This document shows, piece by piece, positions 7,575 to 19,659 of a stretch of DNA of 33,811 nucleotides. The first letter of the stretch is position 1; each line of letters starts with the position of its first letter. Source of the stretch: Chromobacterium piscinae (GTDB lineage Bacteria > Pseudomonadota > Gammaproteobacteria > Burkholderiales > Chromobacteriaceae); NCBI RefSeq assembly GCF_021129175.1, contig NZ_JAJOHV010000087.1, positions 1 to 33,811 of the forward strand. The letters are read 5' to 3'. A model generated the notes under the pieces. It had not been told where the DNA came from, did no database searches, and worked only from the letters and a program-made list of their open reading frames with translations. A program made the translations under genes and the position numbers.

Positions 7575-8318
7575 TCAAACCTGCCGCGACAGCGAGGTGA
7601 TCACCGGCAGCGACTCCTTGCCGTAGCACAGCCGGCTGGGGCGCACCTTCATCCTCACCAGCGACAGCAGCAGGCTGAAGCCGGCCTGGTTGGGATCGAT
7701 CACCGGCACATAGCAGCCCAGCGTCGCCTCCAGCAGCTGCTCCACCCGGCGCGCCACGCCGACGAAGCCGGTGCAGCCAAGCAGAATGGACTGCGCGCCG
7801 TCGCGGCGGACAGCCTCCAGCGCGCACTCGTACACCTTGGGCACCACCACATCCATATTGGACAGTTGGTCCACCGGGCAGTCTATCGCCCGGATCGAGC
7901 TGAACGAATCCTGCAAGCCGTAAGCCTGGACATGGCCATGCTGCATCGCCAGCGTCGACTGCAGCACTGTGACGATGGAGAAGCGCTGGCTGAGCAGCAG
8001 CGCGCTGAACGCCGCCGTCGGAAAGCCGCCGACGATGGGGATGTTCACCGCCTCGCGCGCGGCCTCGACGCCGCACATGTCGAAATCGCTGAGCCAGATG
8101 CCGTCGAAACCCTCGCGTTCCAGCTGCAGCGCCGTCTCCACCACGGCCAGGCCATTGGCCAGCCAGTCGATGCGGTCCTGGATATGGCTGGTGCCGCGCG
8201 GCAGGTTGCGAACCTCCACCTCGACGTCGGCCGGGATCACCGAGCGGATGGATTCCAGTATCGGCTGGTTGAAGGTGTCCACGCCCACCGGCACCAGCAC
8301 GCAGATGCGCAAGCTCAT
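7575..8318 (-). CDS. Aspartate/glutamate/hydantoin racemase family protein
   Basis: A 247-residue member of the Asp/Glu/hydantoin racemase superfamily. The two catalytic cysteines are present: Cys82 in FDMCGVEAAREAV and Cys182 in LLGCTGFVG. These are the acid/base pair used for cofactor-independent racemisation at an alpha carbon. The N-terminus (LRICVLVPVGVDTFNQ) is typical of the hydantoin-racemase branch. The ATG at 8318 overlaps the TGA of the DUF917 gene as TGATG, with GGAGGG six bases upstream, so it is translationally coupled. A hydantoin or thiohydantoin substrate is suggested by the DUF917 neighbour, but no hydantoinase or carbamoylase gene is in the window. Aspartate, glutamate or arylmalonate-type chemistry remain alternatives. 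Confidence 0.9.
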   Translation of the reverse strand: MSLRICVLVPVGVDTFNQPILESIRSVIPADVEVEVRNLPRGTSHIQDRIDWLANGLAVVETALQLEREGFDGIWLSDFDMCGVEAAREAVNIPIVGGFPTAAFSALLLSQRFSIVTVLQSTLAMQHGHVQAYGLQDSFSSIRAIDCPVDQLSNMDVVVPKVYECALEAVRRDGAQSILLGCTGFVGVARRVEQLLEATLGCYVPVIDPNQAGFSLLLSLVRMKVRPSRLCYGKESLPVITSLSRQV

Positions 8319-9497
8319 CACGCGCCCTCCCGGCCAGCGTCCACCGGCGCGTACGGCCCCAGATAGCCAAGCTGCGCCAGTTCGTCGGCGAAACTCTGCA
8401 GGATCAGGCCCTTGCGCAGCGGCGCGGCAGCCGGCAGCGCGATCACCGCCGCCTTGCGGCCGCGCACCGCCGGGTCCAGGCCGTGGTCATCGCCCGACAG
8501 GTCGCCATTGCTGAACACATGCTGGCCATCGCCTTCGACAAAGTAGCTGATGGCGTCCGGCGCGGTCGCCAGCGGATGGGAAACCGCGCTATCCCAAGCC
8601 AGCAGCGATTCGTTCTGGTACAGCACCGTGCAACGGCGCTCGCCGTCCTCCAGGCTCACCTTGCCTAGGTCGAAGCCGCCGGCGGTGGTCACCTCGGACG
8701 ACGCCAGCGTCGCCGGGCCGAACAGCAGCTTGCCCTTGATGTCGAGCTCGCGGCGCAGGAAGTCCAGCATCGCCTCCGCGGTCTTCACCTCGCCGTCCTG
8801 CAGCGCGCGGCCCAGCTTCAGCGCCCGGCTCAGCGTGCCTCGCACCGGCAGCGCGCTGCCCAGTTGCTCCGGCGACATGATCCACATCGCCAGGCCGCCG
8901 AATTGGCCGAACTGCGGATTGGTCAGAATGGGGCGCAGCATCTGCTCCACCACGGTGGAAACGTCTTCCTGCGGCTTGCCGTCCGGCGGCGGCATGCGCA
9001 CGCCCAGCTCCACGCACAAGCCGCTCTCGCCGGCCAGAAAAGCCGGCGTCGGCGGCACGCCTGCAGCGGCGTAGGTCAGCATCGGCAAGGACGGCACCGC
9101 GCGGCCGGCGCCGTCGGCGTCCACCACCGCCAGCCCCAGCTTGGCCGCCACCAGGCTGGCCACCACGAAACCCAGCGCGCCGCTTTCCGGCGCCGCCACG
9201 TAGGCCAGCTTGCGCCCCTGCGACTCCAGCCGTTGCTGCGCGGCGCGCGCGGCCTCCACCGGCCCGTTCGGCCATTGCACCTGGTTGATCGCATCCGGCG
9301 CGCCCATATAGGCCACCATCACGCAGTCGCCGTCGGTCGCCTCGTCCACGTCCACTACTCGCAGCTTGTCCGTCGGATAATAATCGCCGCTGCGGAAATT
9401 CGCCGCCAGATGGCGGGCGGAGATCATCGTCCCGCCGCCGCCGCTGCCGAAAAAGCACGCGCCTTGCAGCAAAGGTTCCAGATCGCGGGATGAAAGT

Positions 9498-9508
<11 letters not shown>
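8318..9508 (-). CDS. DUF917 family protein (S-methyl thiohydantoin desulfurase-like)
   Basis: A cytoplasmic protein of 396 residues matching the DUF917 family, whose Pfam domains are now named for S-methyl thiohydantoin desulfurase. Visible features are the N-terminal GACFFGSGGGGTMISARHL glycine-rich motif, VDVDEATDGDCVMVAYMGAP, and the PSLPMLTYAAAGVPPTPA segment characteristic of the family. The ATG at 9508 was preferred over the longer frame because the family motif ELSSRDLEPLLQGACFFGSG starts right after it and AGGTG lies upstream. It overlaps the end of the regulator gene by 11 bases and the racemase start by one, so all three are probably one coupled unit. The family commonly sits beside hydantoinase genes. 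Here only the racemase accompanies it, so the pathway is incomplete. Confidence 0.9.
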
Positions 9509-11825
<2,317 letters not shown>

Positions 11826-11925
11826 GGCGACCTTGAGCAAAGGACGCGCCAGGCTGGCGCGCCGAATATGGCAAGGCATTATGCCAACGACTTTCAAAAT
11901 GACAAGAAAGATGAGCGGAGATAGC

Positions 11926-11940
11926 GTCCGGATTCATCCA
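11926..11940. promoter_or_regulatory. Second, imperfect upstream activator site
   Basis: Read on the minus strand this is TGGATGAATCCGGAC. It matches the perfect palindrome at 11957-11972 at about eleven of fifteen positions. The centres of the two sites are about 31 bases apart, close to three helical turns, the spacing expected for two enhancer-binding dimers on the same DNA face. It lies roughly 112-126 bases before the predicted transcription start near 12052. Confidence 0.5.
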
Positions 11941-11956
11941 TCAAAAAATCGAAAAA

Positions 11957-11972
11957 TGGACGAATTCGTCCA
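11957..11972. promoter_or_regulatory. Perfect 16-base palindrome, probable enhancer (UAS) of the sigma-54 promoter
   Basis: TGGACGAATTCGTCCA is its own reverse complement. It lies in the gap between the sigma-54 activator gene and the divergent gene at 12112, about 80-95 bases before the predicted transcription start. That is the usual position for an upstream activator sequence bound by a Fis-type helix-turn-helix. The neighbouring activator is the natural candidate to bind it, by inference. Confidence 0.7.
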
Positions 11973-12025
11973 CCAGGAGGGGAAACAAATCGGGACAAGC
12001 GCAATGAATACAATACTTTACAAAC

Positions 12026-12041
12026 TGGCACGCTTGCTGCT
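12026..12041 (+). promoter_or_regulatory. Sigma-54 (-24/-12) promoter
   Basis: TGGCACGCTTGCTGCT matches the RpoN consensus TGGCACG-N4-TTGCW with only the first T of TTGC changed. The invariant GG and GC are separated by exactly ten bases, the required spacing. It points toward the gene at 12112 and predicts a transcript start near 12052 with a leader of about 60 bases. Two palindromic activator sites lie upstream at suitable distances. Confidence 0.85.
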
Positions 12042-12111
12042 GTAGACAGCCGATGCCTCTGCAGCGGCCACAGCCGCCCGGCAGCGAAAAAAACACACCC
12101 GGACATTGGGC

Positions 12112-12813
12112 ATGAACGCTCGCTACACCATCAATATTCTCAACAACAGCCGACACGCTCAGGACTTCTTCCTGTTTCAGGAACCCGCCCGCTACACCGG
12201 CGCGGACAGCGCCGTCTACAGCAACAGCCTTTACCACCGGACGCTGCCGCCGATCTCCGAAACCGGCTCCATCCTGATTCTGGAGCTGCTGTCTTCCAGC
12301 TTCGCCGCCGCGCAGGCCCGCCTTGATCCGGCGCCGCGCGCCGGCCTTCCCTCCGGCCAGGCCATGTCCTGCCAGCCGGTGCGCGCCTCGCGCTCAGGCT
12401 TGCCCTCCCCCAACGCGGTCACCATGAGCCTGGACCCCGAACCGGAACTGAGCGCCCCCCGCCACCACCCCGACGTGGACGAGGAAGCGTTCCGCATCAG
12501 CATTCCCCACTACGACGCAGGACGGCGGCCCTGCAATGTCGGCCAGGCGGTGCGCACCGGCGACGGCCGCATGGTGCTGTCCAGTTTCATCGACGCCCAG
12601 CCGGACAGTCACATCGATTGCGCGCCGCTGCCGCGCTTCTATGCCGGCGTCGGCCGCCGCCACGCCGGCACCGTCATCGACTTCGACCACAGCCGGGACG
12701 GCGCGGCGCTCTGCGACGCCAGCGAAGGCCACACCACCTTCAACCTGATCTACGATCATCGCGGCGACTGGATCGTCGAGGCCGTCAAGGGCCGGCCCGC
12801 CTGGCTAGGCTGA
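12112..12813 (+). CDS. Uncharacterised protein under sigma-54 control
   Basis: A 233-residue protein that I do not recognise. It starts MNARYTINILNNSRHAQDFFLFQEP, a beta-strand-like opening with an Asn-Asn-Ser turn. A Pro/Ser/Ala-rich central stretch (about 68-120) follows, then a C-terminal part with Asp/His/Arg-rich segments (DFDHSRDGAALCDASEGHTTFNLIYDHRGDW, here split in sense at the Cys). There is no signal peptide, membrane segment or known catalytic motif. The ATG at 12112 was preferred over an in-frame TTG at 12106; neither has a strong ribosome-binding site. The -24/-12 promoter at 12026 and the divergent sigma-54 activator indicate tightly switched expression. It ends four bases before the convergent beta-lactamase gene. 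Real-gene status rests on the promoter and codon structure. Confidence 0.8.
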   Translation: MNARYTINILNNSRHAQDFFLFQEPARYTGADSAVYSNSLYHRTLPPISETGSILILELLSSSFAAAQARLDPAPRAGLPSGQAMSCQPVRASRSGLPSPNAVTMSLDPEPELSAPRHHPDVDEEAFRISIPHYDAGRRPCNVGQAVRTGDGRMVLSSFIDAQPDSHIDCAPLPRFYAGVGRRHAGTVIDFDHSRDGAALCDASEGHTTFNLIYDHRGDWIVEAVKGRPAWLG

Positions 12814-12817
12814 ACTC

Positions 12818-13603
<786 letters not shown>

Positions 13604-13690
13604 TTATATTTCAAATAAAGGCGATAATTTCCCGAATTTCCATTCTTGGGAGAACTCGCCGCTCGCCTGCCGCTCCAAAATCACGGTTCC

Positions 13691-13743
13691 TGCCAAACCT
13701 TGATCTTGGCAAGATTCTAGCCAGCCCGGCCCGGCGGGGTAAA
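13691..13743 (-). promoter_or_regulatory. Candidate beta-lactamase promoter with an inverted repeat at the start site
   Basis: On the minus strand TAGAAT (13714-13719) lies 18 bases after TTTACC (13738-13743), a reasonable sigma-70 promoter. The inverted repeat TGCCAA-N9-TTGGCA (13691-13711) covers the predicted transcript start near 13707. It could be an operator or a 5' hairpin in the mRNA. No TTCAC-N6-TTCAC tag of the Aeromonas BlrAB type was seen in this gap. Confidence 0.4.
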
Positions 13744-13776
13744 CCGCGCGGTCCGTAACTGCTGTAACCTGAAATA

Positions 13777-15339
13777 ATGACCGCCGACGCCATCCATTTC
13801 GAACTCACCCCGCCCTACCGCCATGCCGGCAAACCCGCACGTTTCCAATCACTGTGGCTGCTGGTCCGGCTTTACTACGCCGCGGCCCACGAAGACGGCA
13901 TGGTGGCGGTCGCCGCGCTGCGCCAGCGCTTTCCGGCCAGCCGGACGCCGCGCATGCTGGTTTCCCGCGCCTTCGCCGACTTCGCCGCCTGGGGCGTGGA
14001 GGCCGGCTGGGGCGCGCCTCGGCGCGAAACCGCCTCCTTGCTCAATCCGGATGGGCGCAGCCGCGGCCCTTTCTGGCTGGCCTCTGACGACATGGCCCGG
14101 CTGGAATTTCTGGCGGACGGACTGCCGGCAGACCGCCGGCAGCTGGAACAATTCCTCGGCCTGGAGCCGGCCGCGGCGGAAGCTCCCGATTCCATTTCGC
14201 AACTGGAGGCGCTGACCCGCGGCCTGGATTACTGGAGCCAGCTCACCCAGGCGATCCGCGACGAGCGCGACGGCATGGGCAGGGTGGCGGGCCCGCAGGT
14301 GGCGGCCTCCTTCCATGCCGCCAGCCTGGCCGCGCACAACGATTTCCAGCAGGCGCTGGCCCTGACCAAGGAAAGCCTGGCCTGGCGCCGCGGCGCGCAA
14401 TTCGACGACAGCCGGCTAGCGCTGAAAAAACTGGGGCAGGTGCTGGACGGCCGCCGCTTCGAAACCGCCCAGCCCACCTTCTCCGCCATGGCCTGCATCG
14501 CCCGCGCCTGGGACCACTACGCGCGCGGCGAGCCAGACGGCGCCGAGGCCTGCCTCGCGCAACTGCGCAATCCGGGAGAGCTGCAGCCGGTCTATCGCTA
14601 CAACCCCCGCGTGCGCTTCGAATGCCTGAACCTGGGCGCGTTGTTGCACAAGCAGGCCGCCATCGCAGGACAAGCGCCGGAACGCGCCGAAGCGGCGCTG
14701 CGGGACCTGGCCGGCGCGCTGGAAGCCGCCTACGAGGCGGACTCCATCGACGCCGCCCAGCACGTGGCGGCCAATCTTGGCTGGTGCCTGTGGCTGTTCT
14801 GGAAGCAGGCGCTGGTCGATCCGCAACGCGCGCTGCCGGTCACGGACATGCAACGGCTGGCGATACGCTGGCTGGGGTTGTCGGAATGGATTTGCGATCG
14901 CTTCGGCGTCGGCAACGGCTCGGCGTGGAACGTCGTCTTCCTGCTGCGCATCGCCCGCGGCGATTGCCCGCGGACCAAGTGCCCGGCGCTGGCGGGCTTC
15001 CAGGCCGCGCGGCCGTTCCCGCTGCAGGAGATGCGCCGCGCGCTGGCCCTGTCGCCCTGCCCGTTTTCCGCCGCCAAGGGCTACCGCAGCTGGACCGCCG
15101 TCGCCGAGCTGACGCTGGACGAGCACGACCAGGGCCGGCTGCCGCTGACGCCGCTGCAACTGGCCAATCTGCTGCTGGAAACGCTGTGGTTCCAGGCCTG
15201 GGAAGGCGGCGTCAGCCGGCAGGCCTGTGCCAGCGCGTTGCGCCTGAAACAGCTGCTGCCGCAACTGCGGCGCGGCGAGCGCAGCTTCTTCCGCGACGAG
15301 CTGGCTTTCCTGCCGCAGGAGTTGCTGGAGCTGGCCTGA
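13777..15339 (+). CDS. Uncharacterised 520-residue helical-repeat protein
   Basis: I do not recognise a family. The N-terminal 70 residues (FQSLWLLVRLYYAAAHEDGMVAVAALRQRF, then RTPRMLVSRAFADFAAWG) look like a helical or winged-helix module. From about 140 onward the protein consists of Ala/Leu-rich helices resembling degenerate TPRs (AEACLAQLRN, AEAALRDLAGALEAAYEADS). It ends in a Leu-rich segment LAFLPQELLELA. There is no signal peptide or membrane segment, so it should be cytoplasmic. An N-terminal DNA-binding part plus repeats would suit a signal-responsive regulator, but that is speculation. It is divergent from the beta-lactamase gene with a 185-base gap. A GTAAC-N4-GTAAC direct repeat lies just before its start. 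Product size, uniform codon use and the downstream terminator support a real gene. Confidence 0.85.
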   Translation: MTADAIHFELTPPYRHAGKPARFQSLWLLVRLYYAAAHEDGMVAVAALRQRFPASRTPRMLVSRAFADFAAWGVEAGWGAPRRETASLLNPDGRSRGPFWLASDDMARLEFLADGLPADRRQLEQFLGLEPAAAEAPDSISQLEALTRGLDYWSQLTQAIRDERDGMGRVAGPQVAASFHAASLAAHNDFQQALALTKESLAWRRGAQFDDSRLALKKLGQVLDGRRFETAQPTFSAMACIARAWDHYARGEPDGAEACLAQLRNPGELQPVYRYNPRVRFECLNLGALLHKQAAIAGQAPERAEAALRDLAGALEAAYEADSIDAAQHVAANLGWCLWLFWKQALVDPQRALPVTDMQRLAIRWLGLSEWICDRFGVGNGSAWNVVFLLRIARGDCPRTKCPALAGFQAARPFPLQEMRRALALSPCPFSAAKGYRSWTAVAELTLDEHDQGRLPLTPLQLANLLLETLWFQAWEGGVSRQACASALRLKQLLPQLRRGERSFFRDELAFLPQELLELA

Positions 15340-15368
15340 ACAGTCTGCTCGGCCAAAAAGACGCAAAA

Positions 15369-15393
15369 AACCCCGCGTCGCCGACGCGGGGTT
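15369..15393 (-). terminator. Rho-independent terminator of uvrB
   Basis: An eleven-base-pair stem (AACCCCGCGTC / GACGCGGGGTT) with a three-base loop. On the minus strand it is followed by a run of six T residues (15365-15370, partly in the stem). It lies 18 bases past the uvrB stop. The plus-strand gene ending at 15339 may also use the stem. Confidence 0.9.
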
Positions 15394-15410
15394 CAACGAA
15401 CGAAGCCGGC

Positions 15411-17423
15411 TCACAGCTCGCTGAGCCAGGCTTTTTCCTTCAATTGCTTCAATTCGTCGCGGATGCGCGCCGCCCGCTCGAACTCCAGATTGCGCGCGGC
15501 CTCCAGCATTTCCTTCTCCAGCCGCTTGATCTCCTTGGACAGCGTCTTCTCGTCCATCATCGCCACCTTGGCCTCATCCACCAGCTTCTTACGCTCGGCT
15601 TCGACGCTGTAGACGCCGTCGATGATGTCCTTGACCTTCTTCTCCACGCCGCGGGGGATAATGCCGTGCTCGGCGTTGAACGCCATCTGCTTGGCGCGGC
15701 GGCGCTCGGTCTCGTCCATCGCCTTGCGCATGGAATCTGTGATGCGGTCGGCGTAGAGCAGCGCACGTCCATTCAGGTTCCGCGCGGCGCGGCCTATGGT
15801 CTGGATCAGGCTGCGCTCGCTTCGCAGGAAGCCTTCCTTGTCGGCGTCCAGGATCGCCACCAGGCTCACCTCGGGAATGTCCAGGCCCTCGCGCAGCAAG
15901 TTGATGCCGATCAGCACGTCGAACATGCCCAGGCGCAAGTCGCGGATGATCTCCACCCGCTCGACGGTGTCGATGTCGCTGTGCAGATAGCGCACCTTGA
16001 TGCCGTGCTCGGTGTAGTAGTCGGCCAATTGCTCCGCCATGCGCTTGGTCAGCGTGGTGACCAGCACCCGCTCGCCGCGCTCCATCCGGTCGCGGATTTC
16101 GGACAGCAGGTCGTCCACCTGGGTTGCCACCGGACGGATCTCGATCTGCGGGTCCACCAGGCCGGTCGGCCTCACCACCTGCTCCACCACCTGGCCGGCG
16201 TGGTCCTTCTCGTACACCGCCGGCGTGGCCGAGACGAAGATGGTCTGCGGCATCAACTGCTCGAACTCGTGGAACTTCAGCGGCCGGTTGTCGGCGGCCG
16301 ACGGCAGGCGGAAGCCGTACTCCACCAGATTGGCCTTGCGCGCGGCGTCGCCTTTATACATCGCGCCCACCTGCGGCACGGTGACGTGGCTCTCGTCGAT
16401 GAACATCAGCGCGCTCTTCGGCAGGTAATCGATCAGCGTCGGCGGCGGATCGCCCGGACCGCGGCCGGAAAAGTGGCGCGAGTAGTTTTCGATGCCCTTG
16501 CAGAAGCCCATCTCGTACAGCATTTCCAGGTCGAAGCGGGTGCGCTGCTCGATGCGCTGCGCCTCCACCAACTTGCCCTCTTTCTGATACCACTCGATGC
16601 GGTAGCGCAGCTCGTCCTTGATCTGCTCGCAGGCGCGCAGCACGGTGTCGCGCGGCGTCACGTAGTGGCTGGACGGGAACACGGTGAAGCGGCCGACGCG
16701 CTGTTTCGTCGTACCAGTCAACGGATCGAACAGCGTCAGCGTTTCAACCTCGTCGTCGAACAGGCTGACGCGCAGCGCGGTGTCGCTGCTTTCCGCCGGG
16801 TAGATGTCGATCACGTCGCCGCGCACGCGGAAGGTGCCGCGGCCGAAGTCCAGGTCGTTGCGGCTGTACTGCATCGTGGTCAGCCGGCTGATGATGTCGC
16901 GCTGCGGCGTGGTCTCGCCTTCCTTCAGGTGCAGGATCATCTGGTGGTAGTCGGACGGGTCGCCGATACCGTAAATCGCCGACACCGTCGCCACGATGAT
17001 GCAGTCGGGACGTTCCAATATCGACTTGGTGGCCGACAAGCGCATCTGCTCGATGTGCTCGTTGATGCTGGAATCTTTTTCGATGAACAGATCGCGGCTG
17101 GGAACGTAGGCTTCCGGCTGGTAGTAATCGTAGTAGGAGACGAAGTATTCCACCGCGTTGTGCGGGAAGAATTCGCGCATCTCGCTGTACAGCTGCGCCG
17201 CCAGCGTCTTGTTGTGCGCCATGATGATGGCCGGCCGTCCCGTCTGGGCGATGACGTTGGCCATGGTGTAGGTCTTGCCGGAGCCGGTCACGCCCAGCAG
17301 AGTCTGGTAGGACAAGCCGTCGGACAAGCCCTCCACCAGCTTCTCGATGGCGGACGGCTGGTCGCCGGCCGGCGGGAAAGGCTGGTTCAGTTGAAACGGA
17401 CTGTCGGGAAAAGTGAGCAGCAT
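15411..17423 (-). CDS. uvrB: Excinuclease ABC subunit B
   Basis: UvrB is the damage-verifying helicase-like subunit of nucleotide excision repair and works with UvrA and UvrC. The 670-residue product is full length. It has Walker A GVTGSGKT at 44-51, the beta-hairpin region with the [12 protein letters not shown] motif near 97-108, and helicase motifs such as FIDESHV and QTIGRAARN. The C-terminal UVR domain that contacts UvrC is present ([27 protein letters not shown] in two parts). The ATG at 17423 starts the conserved [22 protein letters not shown] region; its ribosome-binding site is poor. It is monocistronic, with a terminator at 15369. I looked for a CTGT-N8-ACAG LexA box in the upstream gap and saw none. 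Confidence 0.99.
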   Translation of the reverse strand: MLLTFPDSPFQLNQPFPPAGDQPSAIEKLVEGLSDGLSYQTLLGVTGSGKTYTMANVIAQTGRPAIIMAHNKTLAAQLYSEMREFFPHNAVEYFVSYYDYYQPEAYVPSRDLFIEKDSSINEHIEQMRLSATKSILERPDCIIVATVSAIYGIGDPSDYHQMILHLKEGETTPQRDIISRLTTMQYSRNDLDFGRGTFRVRGDVIDIYPAESSDTALRVSLFDDEVETLTLFDPLTGTTKQRVGRFTVFPSSHYVTPRDTVLRACEQIKDELRYRIEWYQKEGKLVEAQRIEQRTRFDLEMLYEMGFCKGIENYSRHFSGRGPGDPPPTLIDYLPKSALMFIDESHVTVPQVGAMYKGDAARKANLVEYGFRLPSAADNRPLKFHEFEQLMPQTIFVSATPAVYEKDHAGQVVEQVVRPTGLVDPQIEIRPVATQVDDLLSEIRDRMERGERVLVTTLTKRMAEQLADYYTEHGIKVRYLHSDIDTVERVEIIRDLRLGMFDVLIGINLLREGLDIPEVSLVAILDADKEGFLRSERSLIQTIGRAARNLNGRALLYADRITDSMRKAMDETERRRAKQMAFNAEHGIIPRGVEKKVKDIIDGVYSVEAERKKLVDEAKVAMMDEKTLSKEIKRLEKEMLEAARNLEFERAARIRDELKQLKEKAWLSEL

Positions 17424-17717
17424 GGCGGCCCCGGAGCAATGGCGAAAAGATTGATTTTACGCCCATATCCGCCCGATCTCACCTCCCGTTTCCCGATCCC
17501 CGGCAAAGGACCGCCAGGCAAGGGAAAGCCGCCGCCGCCGCCACTCGAGAAAAACCGCATTTTTGCCCTACACAGAGCCGAGACATTGTTTAAAATGCAA
17601 ACAGGACGCAGCGGGTGCCTGCAACAAATGATGCCAACATCTTGACTGATTTTGCCTGCAGATGCCGTGAAGATGCCGTCCGGTTTCCTCCAAAATAAGC
17701 GCACAGTGGAGTGACGC
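17424..17717. other. Divergent uvrB/pbpG promoter region
   Basis: These 294 bases carry the two divergent promoters. TTGACT at about 17643 and a TAAAAT box near 17591 are sigma-70-like fragments without well-spaced partners. A CCGCCGCCGCCGCC run lies near 17528. No gene, RNA or clear operator was recognised. Confidence 0.4.
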
Positions 17718-18587
17718 ATGATCAAGAAAATCGCAAGCCTGCTGGTATCGGCGGCCCTGGCCATGCCGGTGCTGGCGGCTTCGCCCCAAGGCGTGCTGGT
17801 AGCCAGCGAAATGTCCGGCTACACCGCCCCCAGGCTCAATTCCCATTCGGTGCTGATCCTCAATGGTCTGACCGGAGAAGCTCTCTATGAAAAGAACGCC
17901 CACCAGCGCATGCCGATCGCGTCCATCAGCAAGCTGATGACGGCGATGGTGCTGCTGGATTCGGGCGTGTCGCTGGAGCAGCAGGTCACGGTGTCCGACG
18001 CCGAGATCGACCGTCTGAAGCACACCACCTCGCGGCTGGCGGTCGGCACCACGCTCAGCCGGCAGGAAATGCTGCTGCTGGCGCTGATGTCGTCGGAAAA
18101 CCGCGCCGCCGCCACCCTGGCGCGCACCACCTTCACCGGTGGCACTTCCATTTTCGTCGAGCGGATGAACCACAAGGCGCAGAGCCTGGGCATGACCGAA
18201 ACCATCTTCCACGATCCCACCGGCCTGGACGTGCGCAACACCTCCACCGCCGCCGATCTGGCCAAGATGGTGCAGGCCGCGCAGAAATATCCGCTGATCC
18301 GCGAATTCACCACCACCGAGCGGCACCAGATCGTATCGGTGCGCAACCGCGTGCTGCAGTACAAGAACAGCAACGCGCTGGTTCGCGAAGGCGGCTGGGA
18401 CATCGCGGTGCAGAAGACAGGCTACATCCAGGAAGCGGGCCGCTGCATGGTGCTGCAGGCTGTGGTCGGCTCGCAGCCGCTGATCTTCGTGCTGCTGGAT
18501 GCCGGCGCCAGCTCCGCGCGCGTCAACGACGCCAAGAACATCAAGATCTGGCTGGAGTCCCATCCCGGCAGCTGGCTGGCGGGATGA
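17718..18587 (+). CDS. pbpG: D-alanyl-D-alanine endopeptidase (penicillin-binding protein 7)
   Basis: A periplasmic low-molecular-weight penicillin-binding protein of 289 residues that cleaves D-Ala-meso-DAP cross-links in peptidoglycan. It has a signal peptide (MIKKIASLLVSAALAMPVLA, residues 1-20). The serine acyl-transferase motifs are SISK at 69-72 (nucleophile Ser69), SEN at 126-128 and KTG at 233-235. Its length and the absence of the extra C-terminal domain of PBP5-type carboxypeptidases point to the PBP7/PbpG subfamily. The ATG at 17718 has GGAGTG eight bases upstream. It is monocistronic, with its own terminator at 18608. Confidence 0.95.
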   Translation: MIKKIASLLVSAALAMPVLAASPQGVLVASEMSGYTAPRLNSHSVLILNGLTGEALYEKNAHQRMPIASISKLMTAMVLLDSGVSLEQQVTVSDAEIDRLKHTTSRLAVGTTLSRQEMLLLALMSSENRAAATLARTTFTGGTSIFVERMNHKAQSLGMTETIFHDPTGLDVRNTSTAADLAKMVQAAQKYPLIREFTTTERHQIVSVRNRVLQYKNSNALVREGGWDIAVQKTGYIQEAGRCMVLQAVVGSQPLIFVLLDAGASSARVNDAKNIKIWLESHPGSWLAG

Positions 18588-18607
18588 TCCGCAAGCGACT
18601 CCCGACC

Positions 18608-18631
18608 GGGCCGGCCATGCCGGCCCTTTTT
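18608..18631 (+). terminator. Rho-independent terminator of pbpG
   Basis: A perfect eight-base-pair stem GGGCCGGC / GCCGGCCC with loop CAT, followed by five T residues. It lies 20 bases after the pbpG stop. The last T is also the last base of the convergent LysR gene's stop codon. Confidence 0.93.
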
Positions 18632-19569
18632 CATGGCCCCCGCGCGTCCGGCCCGCATGCCGCCAGCTGCCGCCACACCCAGTCGTGCGCGGCCGAACCC
18701 GCGTGCCGGCGATGGCGGTACAGCTTCAAGCGGTATGGCGGAATGGCGAAGGGCGCAGGATACAGCCTCACCCCGGCGGCTTCGGCCAAGCGCAGCGCCG
18801 CGCGCCTGGGCAGCGTCATGATCAGCTCGCCGCCGCCGATGATGAACGGCGCCGCCAGCACCGACGGCAGCTGCAGCGCCACCTCCCTCGCCAGCCCCAG
18901 CCTCTCCAGCACCAGGTCCACCACGCCGCGCGGCTCGTTCCACGGCGTCACCACCGCGTGCCGCTCCGCCAGATAGGACTCCAGACTCAGATCATTACGA
19001 ATGCGCGGATGGCTGCGGCTGACGATGGCCACATACTCCTCCTCCGGCCAGTCGAATTCCTCAATATCCGCCGGCGGCGGCCCGCCCTCTTCCGAATAAC
19101 CGAGCGCGAAATCCAGGCTGCCGGCCAGCAGCGCGTCCAGCGGCACCTTGCGCTCCGCCTGCACCACGCGAAAGCTCAAACGCGGCGCCAGCGATTGCAT
19201 CCGGCTCAGAAAACCGGGCAGCACCGCGAAAGCGGTGTAATCGGTGGCGGCCAGCACGAAACGGCGCTCGCTGCGGGACGGGTCGAAATCCGCGCCCCGG
19301 CTCAAGCCGTCTGACAGCAGCGCCAATGCCGCCTCCACCACCGGCGCCAGTTGCTCCGCCCTGGCGGTGGGCCGCATTCCGCCGCCCACCCGCACGAACA
19401 GCTGGTCGCCCAGAGCCAGGCGCAGCCGCGACAGCGCGTGGCTGCAGGCGGAAGCGCTGATCGCCAGGCTGTCCGCCGCGGCCTGCACCGAGCCGGTGCG
19501 GAACAAGGCGTCCAGCAGCAACAGCAGATTGAGATCCAGCCCGCGCAGACTTGGATGAATATTTTTCAT
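18631..19569 (-). CDS. LysR-family transcriptional regulator (NodD/LeuO-like branch)
   Basis: A 312-residue LysR regulator. The opening GLDLNLLLLLDALFRTGSVQ and the helix-turn-helix SLAISASACSHALSRLR followed by LGDQLFVRVGGGMRPTARAE are typical of the branch that includes NodD, LeuO and PnbR-type proteins. The effector domain runs from about residue 95 (RRFVLAATDYTAFAVLPGFL). The start was set at the ATG at 19569, with AGGTGA upstream, since the residues before it are unrelated to the family. It is divergent from the GNAT gene at 19660 with a 90-base gap; a regulatory link is possible but unproven. Confidence 0.92.
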   Translation of the reverse strand: MKNIHPSLRGLDLNLLLLLDALFRTGSVQAAADSLAISASACSHALSRLRLALGDQLFVRVGGGMRPTARAEQLAPVVEAALALLSDGLSRGADFDPSRSERRFVLAATDYTAFAVLPGFLSRMQSLAPRLSFRVVQAERKVPLDALLAGSLDFALGYSEEGGPPPADIEEFDWPEEEYVAIVSRSHPRIRNDLSLESYLAERHAVVTPWNEPRGVVDLVLERLGLAREVALQLPSVLAAPFIIGGGELIMTLPRRAALRLAEAAGVRLYPAPFAIPPYRLKLYRHRRHAGSAAHDWVWRQLAACGPDARGP

Positions 19570-19659
19570 TTTCACCTGAAAACAATGCACTGTTTTCATT
19601 CTAACGCTTGCCATAAGATGTTCAAAACCGACATTTCCACCATTTCCAGAGAGCCGCGC

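Noticed and set aside
13604-13776. Search for a BlrAB-type TTCAC-N6-TTCAC tag upstream of the metallo-beta-lactamase
   Set aside because: No such tag was seen on either strand of the gap.
14622-17645. A 1007-codon open frame on the plus strand opposite uvrB
   Set aside because: It lies antisense to a full-length uvrB and the end of another gene. Its translation is low-complexity Arg/His/Leu/Val-rich, as expected of a shadow frame in GC-rich DNA.
17424-17717. Search for a LexA box upstream of uvrB
   Set aside because: CTGT and ACAG fragments occur, but none is arranged as CTGT-N8-ACAG.
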